Positions 25,972 to 38,235 of a stretch of 64,000 bases of DNA are shown here, piece by piece. Position numbers and translations under genes: made by a program. Under the pieces are notes generated by a model. The model saw only the letters and a program-made list of their open reading frames with translations. It was not told the origin of the DNA and ran no database searches. Origin of the DNA: Thunnus maccoyii (Eukaryota; Chordata; Actinopteri; Scombriformes; Scombridae); NCBI RefSeq assembly GCF_910596095.1, contig NC_056538.1, positions 19,702,501 to 19,766,500 on the forward strand, in the 5' to 3' direction. Each line of letters starts with the position of its first letter. The stretch's first letter is position 1.

Positions 25972-26870
25972 TTCCTTCACAAAACATGTCTGCTCATCCT
26001 GAAATATATCCTGTTCGGTAACTTTTATATTGTCTTCTCAAGAGCATGAATGGAGCCTCAAAGGATTATACAAAAATTATCCATTTTATTGGAAATATGA
26101 TGTTACCAAATAACTCTACTACACCCAATTCTGCATATCAAGAGAAACTCTACGTTTGGGTGTGGAGCACATTTCACGCAATCCTGTGTGAACAATGGAG
26201 GTACTGATAGATAGACAAATAACTGTGGACAAACATGGCAAGACACCAAAAAGACAAATAAGGAGAGCAACGAACCTCTGCGGTAAAGTCTATTTAGACA
26301 CATGCACAAAGCATACTACTGACCTTGTTACACCTACTGTATCAGCATCAGCATCAATGACAATCTTCCTCAAGCAGCAGTGAAAGGAAATTAAGAAGGA
26401 AGTACATCCAATAAAATACAAGAGGAAAGAAAAAAATGACAGATAAGAAGTAGAGCGACATCTGGGAAATAATATCAAATCCAAAAGCTGCTGGTTACAA
26501 ACACAATGATTTTCACATACTTTCCGATCCAACTATTTGTCTCTAAATACGATTCTGATGCCTCCACTTGTATCTGCTGATCTTAAGTACCGATCTAATA
26601 CCTCTGCTCTCTTTTACCCAAATTTAAAATCTACTGTACATACATAACAGCGCAAAACTCATTGGGATCTTTTTTTTTTGTGAGATTACTGGAGGCTTTA
26701 TTGCTGTGATGCTGAGAACTATGTTAGTGGCTAACTTAATAAATGGCATACCTTCATAAATATAATTGATAGCAAAAACATGGACGTAGAAACCATATTT
26801 AATTGGTGATCCAGTGCATTCAATCTGCTGTGATGCTTCAATCTGCTGTATCAGATGGTGCAATGACGCT

Positions 26871-26895
26871 GATCTTGGCCAGAGAGGCCAAGATC
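26871..26895. repeat. perfect 10-bp-arm hairpin
   Basis: GATCTTGGCC, loop agaga, GGCCAAGATC; a short perfect palindrome inside the ptgir intron. Confidence 0.85.
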
Positions 26896-27991
26896 AAGAG
26901 GCATGAAAGCCAAGACGAAAATACTTAAAAGATGAAATAACAATCACGTGAACATGAAAGAGCAGATCACTCATTCGGTTTCATCAGAGATAAACTAACC
27001 AAATCAAAAATCCATTTAGCTTTGATAAGAAGAAGAAGTAAGAGGAGAACTTCTTGTACTAATGATATTCTTGTTTTAACACTGTGAACAATGATAGATC
27101 ATTATGAGCACTTTTGTTAATTTATACAAATCAGTAGCTTCAATAAACATTATCACATTTTGTAAGTGAGGATCTTCTGTTCTTCTTTTTGTTATTTTTC
27201 TCACTGGGCCACATCAGTGCTGTCGTAGTACTTCAGAGAGTCAGTTGTCCTAGAGCAAAGAGTTGTCACGATGTTGAAAACCAAACTCATAGAGTGACAC
27301 AATGTGTCATATCAGTATGAAAAGTACTTTACTGTACCTCAGTTCAATCAGATTGTCCCTCGTCATGTTTACAAATTGACATAAGGACGACGTGCTGTTT
27401 TGAGTAATGTCAGTGTTTTATTTCCCAAGATGCCCATTAAAACAATCTTTCAACATAATCTCAGTTTGCAAACTGCTGACTGCCTGAAAGATAAATCAAA
27501 AATTATCTTAGATCATGAGAGAGAAACTAGGTCAAGCAAATCAAACTTTAAAGTAGCAGCAAAGGAACACTTAGACCTACGTGTCTATCCAGTAACATAA
27601 ACTCCTTCACAACAGCTGCCTATGATCCAGGTAGAGCGTCAGACAAAACAAACGAGTCTGGGGGCAGCTATTGATTGGAGAAAACAAGCTTAATCTGGGT
27701 TGACTGCTCTTCATCTCCTGAAGAAGCAAGCTAGGCCCAAAACTAATACCATTTGCAATGATCAATAAGCTTTCATTATTTGGTCAATGTAATAAACTGG
27801 GAGGTGTGGGCCATAAAACTAATGGAAGTTCCTACAGGGAAAAGTAGAATGTGTTCATTATTTTATGGTCCCATAGTAACTTTAATCATCTGTTGCTTCA
27901 ACCTGTCATGGGTCTTCCAAAAACACCTAATTAAAGAGTAATTAATGACTTCTATGAAGCAGCCTTCAGCCAGCCTGAAAAAAAAATACTG

Positions 27992-27993
<2 letters not shown>

Positions 27994-28026
<33 letters not shown>

Positions 28027-28051
28027 ATATTTATATATATATATATATATA
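27994..28051. repeat. (CA)n and (TA)n microsatellite
   Basis: A CA run of about 30 bases followed by an imperfect TA run. Confidence 0.9.
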
Positions 28052-30885
28052 CCTATATGTGTGTATATTCAAGGCAAAAAAATCTATCTTTAGATATGTG
28101 TACATCTTTCCTTTTTCAGTTCCATAAAAATATCTTGCAAACTGTGTTTCTGGACAACCCCCTAATGTTTTTTCCTGTTTGCTGCTGTTGTTGCACTGCA
28201 ACAATTTTTATGACTTACAGTGTTGTGTTTGAAGCTTGTTTTGGCTGCCCCAAAGTGGCCAATAATTAGTCAGAGGAGACGTATCATGCACATCTCCAGA
28301 TCTATATCTTTATTCTGGGGTTCTAATGCATGATTTACAGTTTAAAACATTGCTTATTTATCTTATACTGGCTCCTTACACAGCTCCCCTCCTGATGACC
28401 CCACTCTGTTTTGATTGGTTAGCTTCCAGAAATTTCCCCTCAGCAGACTTCCGGCTGTTCACGAGGCTAAATCAACAAACTATAGTAGTAGGATTTCACT
28501 TCTTTTTCTCGTTCTTTACTCGAAATGTCCACTTTTGTCCACTCCAATCTGAAATATGCAAGTGAACAATATGAACAACCCGTGGAACAACTTTAGCAAA
28601 CAACATTATCACGAGGAGGAAGTAGAGGTAACATTCAGAGCAGGCTGAAGCCTGGGCTTTTGACTTGCAAGAAACATTTTACCATATGTTCACCTCAAGT
28701 TTTGGAACTTTGACCATGTTTAACATAGACATCCATCGTCATAACAGTATAAATACCAGATAATCACAAAAAGCATAATATGTCCCCTTTAATACAGGTG
28801 CAAATTAAAATCTCCACTAAAGGTATTAAAGTTAGTTTGGCATAAGACAATAGAGAATGGAATCAGATCTATTTAAGCTACAAACTGCGTGCAAACTAGT
28901 TCTTCCTGCTTCAATTAGGCAGGTAACTGAGCTGTTGGTTCATGAATATTTTCCTTTTGAATGACTAAAAGCATGTCACGAAGCAATGAGCAATGCTGTT
29001 CTGTTTTATATTTCTCATCTGCTCTCCACATCTGTCTTTACCCACTTTCATCTTTCTGTACCTCAGCCTTTTAAAATCTTTCCTGCAGCTGCTCACCTCT
29101 TATTGCCTTCTGACTGAAGCCTAAGGCCACGCACATCAGCAGCCACACACTTTACAACACATTCAAGTGGTTCAATATCTATACCTCATTACATCAAAGA
29201 TCTTCATTGCTGTCATTTGTTGTCCAGTTTCTTTTGTGTCATTGAAATTAAAACATGACAATGTACAAAAAAAGCAGGATAAAACTGCAGGTAGTGAAAG
29301 ACAGGATTAGCAAGCTTCCCGCTGTAATAAGAGTAAATGTGTGTATTTACATGAAGTGTGCCTACTCATGTGTATGCATGTGCTTTAGAAATGTGTGTGT
29401 TGTGTGCATGTTGAATGGAGGATTAGGTGTCCATCAACTAAGAAAGGGAATCCTCATTGTTCAGTCCACAAAGCCAGCTGCTGATTGCGCAGCATCATCT
29501 TTCCTTATAGAAACCTTTATGAAACTGACGGTCAGTTATATCTCCGAGCAGCACCTACAGCACCTTGAGCAAAACAACAGTTTGGGAGACAAAGCAAGCT
29601 CTTATCTTCAACTCTGTCACAGCTTGTGTCTCTTTACATTTCACATTGTGCCACTCCCACGCTGTGTGCTTTCAAGCTGACAACTCATACGCATGCAAAG
29701 GTCATGGTATACAAAATCACAAAATGCTGCAGCCATGATTTCCAGATTTTGCGTTGTTGCAAAAGCAGTTTCATTTGAGACCACCTCTGGCAGGCATTTA
29801 CAAGGGTGATGACTTTGAGTCATCTTGGATGATCTGGATTTGGGGACTTCCCCTCTTCGTCCACACTCATTAACTCAATCTGGAACCAGTTGGATGGGGA
29901 GTGTCCATGACTAGCTATCATCCTGTCATTCTGCATATTTTCAGTGGCGTTTAAGTCTGGGCTTTGACTGGGCAAGTCAAGGGACTTAGGCGTTCCTGAC
30001 TGTTTTGAAAGTATTCTATGGTAGATTTAGTTTAAGCTTAAGGATGATGACAGCATGCAGGGAAATAAACTGTCAAATCTGAGGTAATGTTTTAGTCATT
30101 TTTAAAGCAACACCTCATCTAGAATATGGTTCCGCTCACTGGACCCTCAATCTTTACAAGTCTCTCAATCCCTTTAACAGTCTGATGCCGAAGAATTTCA
30201 TTTTTATGGAATCTTTTGCTTCATGTTCTTTCACGTTCACAACTTTTCTCTCTTTTTCTCTATGTGATCTTGTTTCAGTGTGGTTGCTTTCTGCCCAGTC
30301 TGTCTGACAGTCTAGATTTATGAGGTGACTCTTGGAGGCATGATTCCCTGTTACTGTAAATGTGTCAGAGCTTCTTGATGTTGTTCATTTTCTGGCTGAC
30401 AATCATTGCCCAGTTTGCTCAGAGCTATTGGAAAAGGTTTGGTATTTCTACTTTTTCTCTCTTGCCACATCACAGAACAACTGTACTCTTGTGACCACCC
30501 AAAAAGTTTGGAGATAGTGTGAAATGGTGAATTTCTTTCTTTAAAATTTTATTTTGATCTGTATGTGGTAGTCACAGTGGAGAGAAAGATGGAGACATGC
30601 AATAAAGCTCCAAGATTCTATGTCAAAGTCATTTATATACTTTGACAACCACAATGGTCCTGGAGTCTAATAGTTATTAGACAAAAATATATTCTGAATT
30701 GAAATGTAAATTCTAAATGTAAAAAAACTATACATTTTTAACTAAATATTGTGTGTAGACCGCTGAAAACAATATGCCTTTTATGCCATTTAATCCTTTT
30801 TGAAATCTGACTGTGATTCTTTAAAGGTACCCTGTCGAATTCCTAAGATTTGACAATCTTAGGTCCCCGTTTTGTTACTAGCTCG

Positions 30886-30887
<2 letters not shown>

Positions 30888-30960
<73 letters not shown>
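30888..30960. repeat. (CA)n microsatellite, about 36 units
   Basis: The longest uninterrupted dinucleotide tract in the window. Confidence 0.95.
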
Positions 30961-30962
<2 letters not shown>

Positions 30963-32368
30963 AAGTGGTATATGCAATATAGGATTAGCTTTGTTTGAAA
31001 GTGAATCATTTGAAACCAAAAAATGACCTCAAATTCAAGAATGAACAATAAAACCATAGAAAAGTGCTACATTTGATTTTGTTCCACACCAAAGCTTTTT
31101 TTCAGAACAAAAATGTAAAAAGTAACAGTGAAATAAAAGTGGTGAATATTGTTATCATATATATGTATAGTTTTGCCTTTGAGGTAAATTTTTGGTTTCA
31201 AATTATTCACTTTGGTGCTAGAATGGACTCTTCCGCCACTCCTTTAATAAAAGAGTCTAGATCGGCGGAGTTATCAAAGTTCATGTTTCAGTTTGACATT
31301 TGATTCACACGAGTGCAGTCAGATATGACTGAAATTATGCTGCTGAGATCTGTCAGAAACTCTTCTTGTGTTTTGTGAAACTCCAGAAACTCTACGCTGC
31401 TGCGATTGGTTGTGAACATGAATGTAAACAAAAAAAATCTGCTCTTTAAATGTTTTAATTGGAAGGAAATGCAGTCACGATGCAGTTTGCTGAGAAACAG
31501 TGAATGTGAACATAACTTTGTTTGTTTACAAAAAAGACACAGGGTGCCTTTAATCCTTCATTTCAACTTTTTGACCTCTAGTCCACTGTTTTGCACTTAG
31601 CTTTACTTAAATAACCACAAAGCCAGTAGAATTTGTTTTTGGTGCAACATTTTCTGGACACTTTGAGCAAATCATCCCATTACAGCCGCTGCTTTGATAC
31701 TTTCAGTACTGTAACTGAATAATTCTGTTTATGGATCTTTGAAGCGCTCCCTGTCATCTACCCTCACACACACAAGTCAATATTAGCCTACTGACTAAGA
31801 CACAGACGCAGTATCTGCGCTAATGGAAACCTTTTATCATTAAGCCAAAACATCAACAATATAAATCTGTCCTGCAGTGCTACTCCAGCTTAAAAGTTGC
31901 TAAAGCCATCTAAAAACATAATGGTTACATAACGGCTTCCCACAACACATTTCTTCTGTCCAAACTAATTGCTAATATGACAATGGAGGAAATTTGGTGG
32001 TAAAACCACTTACAATCTTGTGTATAGTTTGAGTGCAGCACTGTATTGATCCAGGTATTGACCAGCAACATATGGGCCCCAGGAAGGTTCTGTGGTTCCC
32101 ATGGGAACAGCAGGGATGTTAGGGAAATTGGTGATTGTCGCAATCAGGCTACCAGTGTGTACCTGTCACCCACAGGAGATAGCTCTGAACATTTATAAAG
32201 TGAAGGGGACAGGACAAAGAGGAGCAAATAAAAGCCTAATGGAGAAGAGGAAAAGAATTTCCCTTTGAGAGGGAAAATGCTCTTTTGTCAAGACAAATGA
32301 AATACGGATCCTAAATACTCACACCCTAATTTAAGCATAAACCCACAGAGCAGCAATTACTATTATGG

Positions 32369-32680
32369 CTGCAAATAATGATCATTTTCCTTCTTGATTA
32401 ATCTGTTGATGATTTTTTTCTGATTAATCATTTAATCATTTAAGTCTATAAAATGTGAATAAATAGTTAAAAAATCCCAAAGTGATGTCTTCAAATTGCC
32501 TGTTTTGTCCAACAGTTGAAACCTCCATGACAATGAATTTGCAATCATATAAAACTCAAAAACACAGGAAATATTCATATTTAAGAGGCTGAAACCAGCA
32601 AATGTTTGGGATTGGTGCTTGAGATTTAAACAGTTAATTAATTATCAAAATTGTGTTTGATCAGTTTTTTTTCACCATTA
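32369..32680. repeat. 'ggctgcaaataatg' interspersed repeat
   Basis: Begins 'atggctgcaaataatgatca', includes 'ttgattaatctgttgatg' and 'gcctgttttgtccaacagtt', and ends near 'cagttaattaattatc'. Same family as the copies near 1790, 3137 and 17560. Confidence 0.6.
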
Positions 32681-35422
32681 ATACAACAGCACAAATTGTG
32701 TTGTTTGCATCCTTTAATTCAAGAATTTTAATTCAGTTTTATTGTAAATTTGGTGATACAACCTTACATAATGTTCACTATTTGACTACAATGAGGCTTT
32801 GAATCCTGTCCTGCAGCCTGAGATGGATATTTGCAGCAGTTTTTTCAAATGTTTAACAAGCAGTAACTATATATTCCGTATGGCACAAAATATAAAAAGG
32901 TGTGTTCATAGTCCCAGCACAAATCATGAGGGACCTCATGTTTGACGCTACATCAAACAAACGTTCTTTCACAGAGGGGCTGCGGTGATAACATTCATAA
33001 AAGTTCTACTTATCTTTTTCAGCTGTCTACTGTAATCGCTCAGTATGTACTATAGGTTCCAGTTAGCTGAAGGTCATACATAACACTGACCTCTCACTGT
33101 AGTGTAACAGGTCTGGGAAGCTGGAGTGATTCAGGTGACAGTGAACAGAACAAACATTTACAACCAATGAATCAAGTGAAGAATGGTTTTGCTTTTCTGA
33201 GAAATTCACATCTGTTTTTTACCGCTTCTCTGATTGCACCTCCGCAATATGTGAAAAAGTGAATAACTTTTCTGGACTGAAGAAACAGTCACAGCTCAGA
33301 AATGTAGAGAGAAAATACTGCCTCATCCATTTTTGTCCAAGAGCTACTCAGCAAAACACTTTGCAACTTTATCTGTAAATACAGTCTGCAACATTACTCA
33401 TGCCTGGACGCAAAGAACAATAAAAATAATTAATGTATTCTTATTCTACAATTAATTTTTCATCTCCCCTGACAAACATGCATTTTAAAAAAGGATGCGT
33501 TTATTTTCCAACATCTGCTTTCCCTCTCACCCACATCTACCAGCATGCAGTCACTGCTGACGGGGCAAACCGAAGTTGTGCAGTTTCGTTAGTGCTCGAA
33601 AGCGTAGTTCTCTGAGGTTTATTCAATTATGTGAAAGCGCTTTGAGTAAATTAAGACTGGAAACACATGCAAAGGATTGTGTATGTGAAAAGCAGCTTGT
33701 GTATGCAAAATAGACAATCCACTGAACATGTGCTTTACCATACTCTAATTGCAATCCACAGAATCAGACTTTTCTCCAACATCTGTTGTGCTTCAGGCGA
33801 ACTGTGTTAATCATAAAGCCACAGCTGGCTGGTAATTTGTTGAGTATGCTGAAATACACTCAGACACTTCAGCACCGTCTCAGATCTTTCAGTTACAACC
33901 ACACGGATGTACATGCACATGAGCAAACAAGCATACTTCTCTTCACAGTCATACACACATACGAGGCTGTAGAGACGATGCATGAATCATTGATTACTTA
34001 ATAACAGGGTCTTGAATTATTCAGCATGATATACTACAGGGATCAGGCTCTTGATTGTCTGGCAGAGATGATTAAATTAAGAATGTTGATAAGTGAATCT
34101 TAAATTAGGGTTATAAAATAAATCAATTTAAATAGCAAAGCTTTATTTTAGAAGTGTCAGGTGGAGGTGAAACTATTCTTGAAGCTCTTGATGAACCTGC
34201 AATCTTTCTACTTTTGTTTGGAAATTGAAAAATGAATGATGTGCTGTACAGCTACAATAAATGACTGGGCTGTGGGTTTGCTGTGGTTTTACTCAAGAGT
34301 GTCATATCGTCATCACAATTCATTCCCCCGGGGGCCTCTCAGCCACAACTCTGGGCAAATACCGTTGCATACGTATGCTAGTCAAATCGGGCCAAGCGTT
34401 ACCGCAAACAATCCACTTGCAGACAATGAGTAGTTAGTGAGGAACGAGAAGATGAACAAACACTTTTTACTGCTTCCTGTGAACTACTCAATCAACAGAC
34501 CACCGCTGTTAAAAAGGCGAACATAAATATATAAGTGGTGATGCCACATGTTAATCATATCCTCCAACATTTTTTTTTTATTTCCTAAACTTGGCTCTCT
34601 CTCCTGTATTAAACTTCCTCTGGTTAATATTTAGGGGTACATATGGAAGGCTGGTTAACATCGGGCTTCCTGCTTGATGATTGTTGCCCTCTGGGGAAGG
34701 CAGAGATGTACCAGTCCTCCAGGGTTGTTAGGTTTGGCACACTCCTCTTAAACAGGGTCAGATATGTAGCTTAGTAGACAAATAGTGCACACAATGACAG
34801 CATGTCTTGAGTGGCGAAGGCTTCACTCTTGGACACACCTTTTATTGGTGGAGCCAGCAGAGCAAAAGCATTAGTGTTAGGGCACACAAACACATACCGC
34901 AGCAACAAAAACATCAACGGTTGCCATGCTGGCTTGTCTTTCTAGGTACATAATGATTACAGAATCTGGGGCAGGAATTAATTTTACAAGTGCAGATGCA
35001 TAGCAGGTCAGGAAGCTCTCTCTAATGCTAAAGTGAACCCACTCCGTGCTGGAAAGTCTACCCCTGACTGTCACATGTCAATGACAACAACTGAAACCAC
35101 TCACACACACAAAAAAAATCCCTTTTCCATATTTCACATTTCTTTGTCTTTGTCTTTGACTTGTTCTAAATTCACAGAGGAGTTCTGGTTCATGTTTCAT
35201 AACTGAATAAATTACACATCAGGGTGTTACGCCTTTCCTCCTTTTCTGGAGAAAAATGTAATGAACTCATGCAATCACACCGACACATATCATGATTCAG
35301 TCACACGGTGAGTGTGATAGGGTGGAAATTTTCATGAAGACTATAAATACCTGTGACACACACATACAAAGTGAACATACACACACACACACACACTGAG
35401 GGAAAGTTAAATGTGAACTCAC

Positions 35423-36256
35423 AGTGAGCGGCAGGGAGCAGACCACAAAGATGACAGTGATGAGTGCCAGCAGCACCAGGTGGTCCATCTCCTCTTCCCC
35501 CTGTCCGAACCAGGCTAGGCTCAGTCTCCTCCTTCTCCCTGTCGACCCAACTGAGCTGCGCCGCATCATCTGGCTCCGGTGCATCTTGCACAGGCTGACA
35601 ATCACTGAACCATTGCATACAAACACTGCAAAGATCAGCAATGCCATGAGCGAGGAGTAGGACAGAGAGAAGGCCAGCACCAAGTTAGCATTCTCGTCCC
35701 CTGTCGCATCCATGTCAATGAAGCACCATGTCCCGGGACTGTACTGTCTGAATTTGCCATAGCCGCTGTATGGCAGGAGACAGAAGGCCAAAGAAAAGAA
35801 GTATATAAAGAAAAGGGTGAGCTTGGCAAAGCTGCGGCGGATGTGTACAGAGTAAAAATAAGGGTGGCTGATAGCCAGGCAACGCTCCACAGCCATGGCG
35901 CACAGGATGAGTGTGGGCGCCAGGCCGAAGAAACTCATGGCAAAGCCAAAGAGGTTGCACAGTCTTGCTTCACCCAGACCTATCAGGGACATGTTGCGGG
36001 CATAGCAGATGAACACAGGTGGACTGAGGAGGCAGGTGCCCAGCAGGTCAGTGAGGGCCAGGCCGGTTACCAGGATGCTGAAGACGGAGGACCTGGAGCG
36101 ATGCTCCTTCTGGTGAACACCAAGGATGAAGAGGGCCAGGAGGTTTCCCACCACACCAGCCAAAAACATGATGATGCTGGTTGCTGGCTTGCCCTCTCCC
36201 TTCACAGTGAGGGTGTCATTGCAGGTGAAATTGTTACATAATGCGTTTGAAATCAT
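35423..36256 (-). CDS. ptgir: Prostacyclin-type prostanoid receptor, exon 1 (N-terminus to TM6)
   Basis: First coding exon (278 codons) of a rhodopsin-like GPCR; with exon 2 at 13928-14215 it gives 373 aa (human PTGIR 386). PTGIR is the plasma-membrane prostacyclin receptor and couples mainly to Gs and cAMP. Visible: N-terminal N-X-S/T sites, TM1 GVVGNLLAL (34-42), TM2 TDLLGTCLLSP (69-79), Cys100 at the top of TM3, ERC (124-126) in the DRY position, the second-loop prostanoid signature PGTWCF (174-179), and TM6 ending VVCSLPLT followed by a GTGAGT donor. ERCLAISHPYFY and the TM7 exon favour PTGIR over PTGER2/PTGDR. Adjacent calm3 repeats the human PTGIR-CALM3 order. Odd: QYSPGTWCF has Ser173 where human IP has Cys165. 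Confidence 0.9.
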
Positions 36257-36277
36257 GCTTTTGTAGGCGTATAACTT

Positions 36278-36790
36278 ACTGTAAAGAAATAAGCCTGCTC
36301 AGTGTGGAATTAATTAAGAAGTTCCTGGACATCAAAAGAAGCAAATCCTGACCTCTTGATACCATCAATTGGCAATACAGAAGGCAGGGGTGTATGATGA
36401 GACCCATAATCCTGTGTTGACTTAAAACATGATTTGAAGCTTTTCCTTGTCTATCTGTTTGGATCTCTTTCACATACACAGCTTAGAAACGTATCTGTGG
36501 AACAAAAAACATAAGAAAAAGCAGCTTAGTCAGGTACAGAAACTTTCCCCAACAAAGAGAAATAAAACTCATTCCACAAAAGATGGCATCATGTTAAAGT
36601 TTCTTCTTCTAACATTATGAGTATAATAATGCCTTTCTGCTATTGCTCAAGTCTTATTGTATTCGTCCTTAGTGACTCACTCACCTTTCACTGATTCTGC
36701 TGGACTAGAAGAATACTTGAGTTTATAGTAGTTAGCGCTTATTCTGCTGCTGCTGCTGCTTCCTCTTTTCCAACGGATTCAGACACATAC
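36278..36790 (-). other. ptgir 5' untranslated region, candidate exon and promoter area
   Basis: On the minus strand an acceptor (TTTCTTTACAG) ends at 36279, 22 bases before the start codon at 36256. A strong donor GAAAG|GTGAGTGAG ends a candidate non-coding exon at 36685; its left border is unknown (about 36790). A CT tract at 36910-36933 (GA on the sense strand) lies just upstream. No TATA box stands out. Confidence 0.45.
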
Positions 36791-36909
36791 TATGTAAAGC
36801 GTTCAGGGCTATAAGTAACAAAATGACTGATACGGAGTTCAAAACTGCCGCTACCGGTAACGTGTCGGCAGACACTGAACTAACAGATAGACTGTTGGAC
36901 TCCTCCGCT

Positions 36910-36933
36910 TTCTCTCTCTCTCTCTCTCTCTCT
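36910..36933. repeat. (CT)n tract
   Basis: A 24-base CT run upstream of ptgir; a GAGA-type tract on the gene's sense strand. Confidence 0.9.
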
Positions 36934-37894
36934 CCCTCTGCGCCTCCCAGTCTGTTTCGGATCGATGTACAGTCCCTCCCACTACAACTACTTGTAAACC
37001 AAAAACAATGTCACACACCAAAAAACCACTGTCACACACCAGCTATACTATAAATATACATAGCAAAGGTCAGAGGCTAAGGGAAAACATAAAAATGAAT
37101 CACTCTTGTTTCTCTCGTCTATCAGTCACAAAAAAATTTCGGGTGGCGTATTTTGCCTTGTTCTTCCTTGTTTCAGGGTATTGCATACTGTGTCCAGAAA
37201 TAGAAATTCCCTGAGGCTAAGCTGCTATATAAACACACTGACTACCCCACAATTCGCTTTTCTCTCAGAAAAACCCTCAAAACATATTACACTGAGCTAT
37301 AGTGGACTTTTTTTTCAGTATAGGCTGATATAAAATCAGAAACATGGACTAGACACCAATGGATTGAAATGATTCAATGTTAGGGGTCCCTCAGCTATAA
37401 GCTACTGTACATACACAGCTTGACCAGTATTGGCTTGTTCCCCATGTGAGCTCAGAAATATGTAATCCAATTAGTCTTCTTTGTAAGTATTTGGTTTGGC
37501 AGTGTCTCTTCTTGGTTTTCAAAAAGGTGTTTTGAATAGCCTTAATCTCGACTAGTTTACATTTCATGCAGCATTTGGTGCAAGTCAACCGAGGAGAACC
37601 CAGTGCACTGCCATGACAGCGAGTTGTCGCTGCTTGTTTTTGCTTCCCTTGTCCTGCTGGTTCATTTACAATGTCTGGAAGCTAGCGTATGTTTTATTTG
37701 TGCAGCCTTTGGTGAAATACCTATCAGAGTTTGTGCCTTGAAAGAGACTGCATGCTTTGATTTAGCCCTCAGGCATCAGAATATCTTGTCAAATATTTGA
37801 ACGACTTGAAGGGTGTCTGACAAAAATGGAGCCAGAGAAAAGCTGTTAAGAAGACACATCAGTGCTCATACAACATATAGCAGGTGCAAAAATA

Positions 37895-38235
37895 AGGGTG
37901 CATTGGTACTTTTACTTCAGTAAAAGTACCAATACAATAATATAAAAGTACTCCATTACCAGTAAAACATTCAAAAAGTAAGAGTAACACAGTATTACAA
38001 GTATCATAAGTACTAATTATGCAGAACGACTGATTTTATACTGTATAATTTGTATTATTCGATTATTATTACTATTAACACATTCACCTGTAAGTAGCAT
38101 TTCACTGTTAGTGGAAGTGGAGCTTACTACTATATTGTGTATTGTTTAGTTATCATTTATATAATAATGTACATTTTTGATATCAGATAAATGTAGTGAA
38201 GAGTACAATATTTCTCTCTGAAATGTAGTGAAGTA
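37895..38235. repeat. 'agtaaaagtaccaataca' repeat copy with hairpin
   Basis: Related to the copies at 751-1160 and 61205-61510. Its left end contains a perfect 14-bp-arm hairpin at 37902-37933 (ATTGGTACTTTTAC, ttca, GTAAAAGTACCAAT). Confidence 0.6.

Larger units (their letters stand above)
14216..35422 (-). other. ptgir intron, 21.2 kb
   Basis: The intron separates TM6 from TM7 of the receptor, the position of the conserved prostanoid-receptor intron. Contents: microsatellites (16122-16161, 23373-23443, 27994-28051, 30888-30960), repeat-family copies (17560-17817, 23586-23998, 32369-32680), a LINE 3' end (about 25480-25971), two clean hairpins (18725-18758, 26871-26895) and otherwise AT-rich sequence. 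I see no convincing nested gene; the many short open frames lack codon or family signatures. Confidence 0.8.

Noticed and set aside
29255..29680. 141-aa plus-strand open frame in the ptgir intron
   Set aside because: Long by chance for the region, but Cys/Val-rich parts come from TG-rich sequence and no domain is recognisable.
29815..30650. Possible DNA-transposon relic ('tttaagtctgggctttgact' phrase)
   Set aside because: The phrase resembles sequences in fish transposons, but I could define neither ends nor a transposase frame.
35843..36241. Plus-strand 132-aa ORF over the ptgir exon
   Set aside because: Antisense shadow of a strongly coding GPCR exon; no homology recognised.
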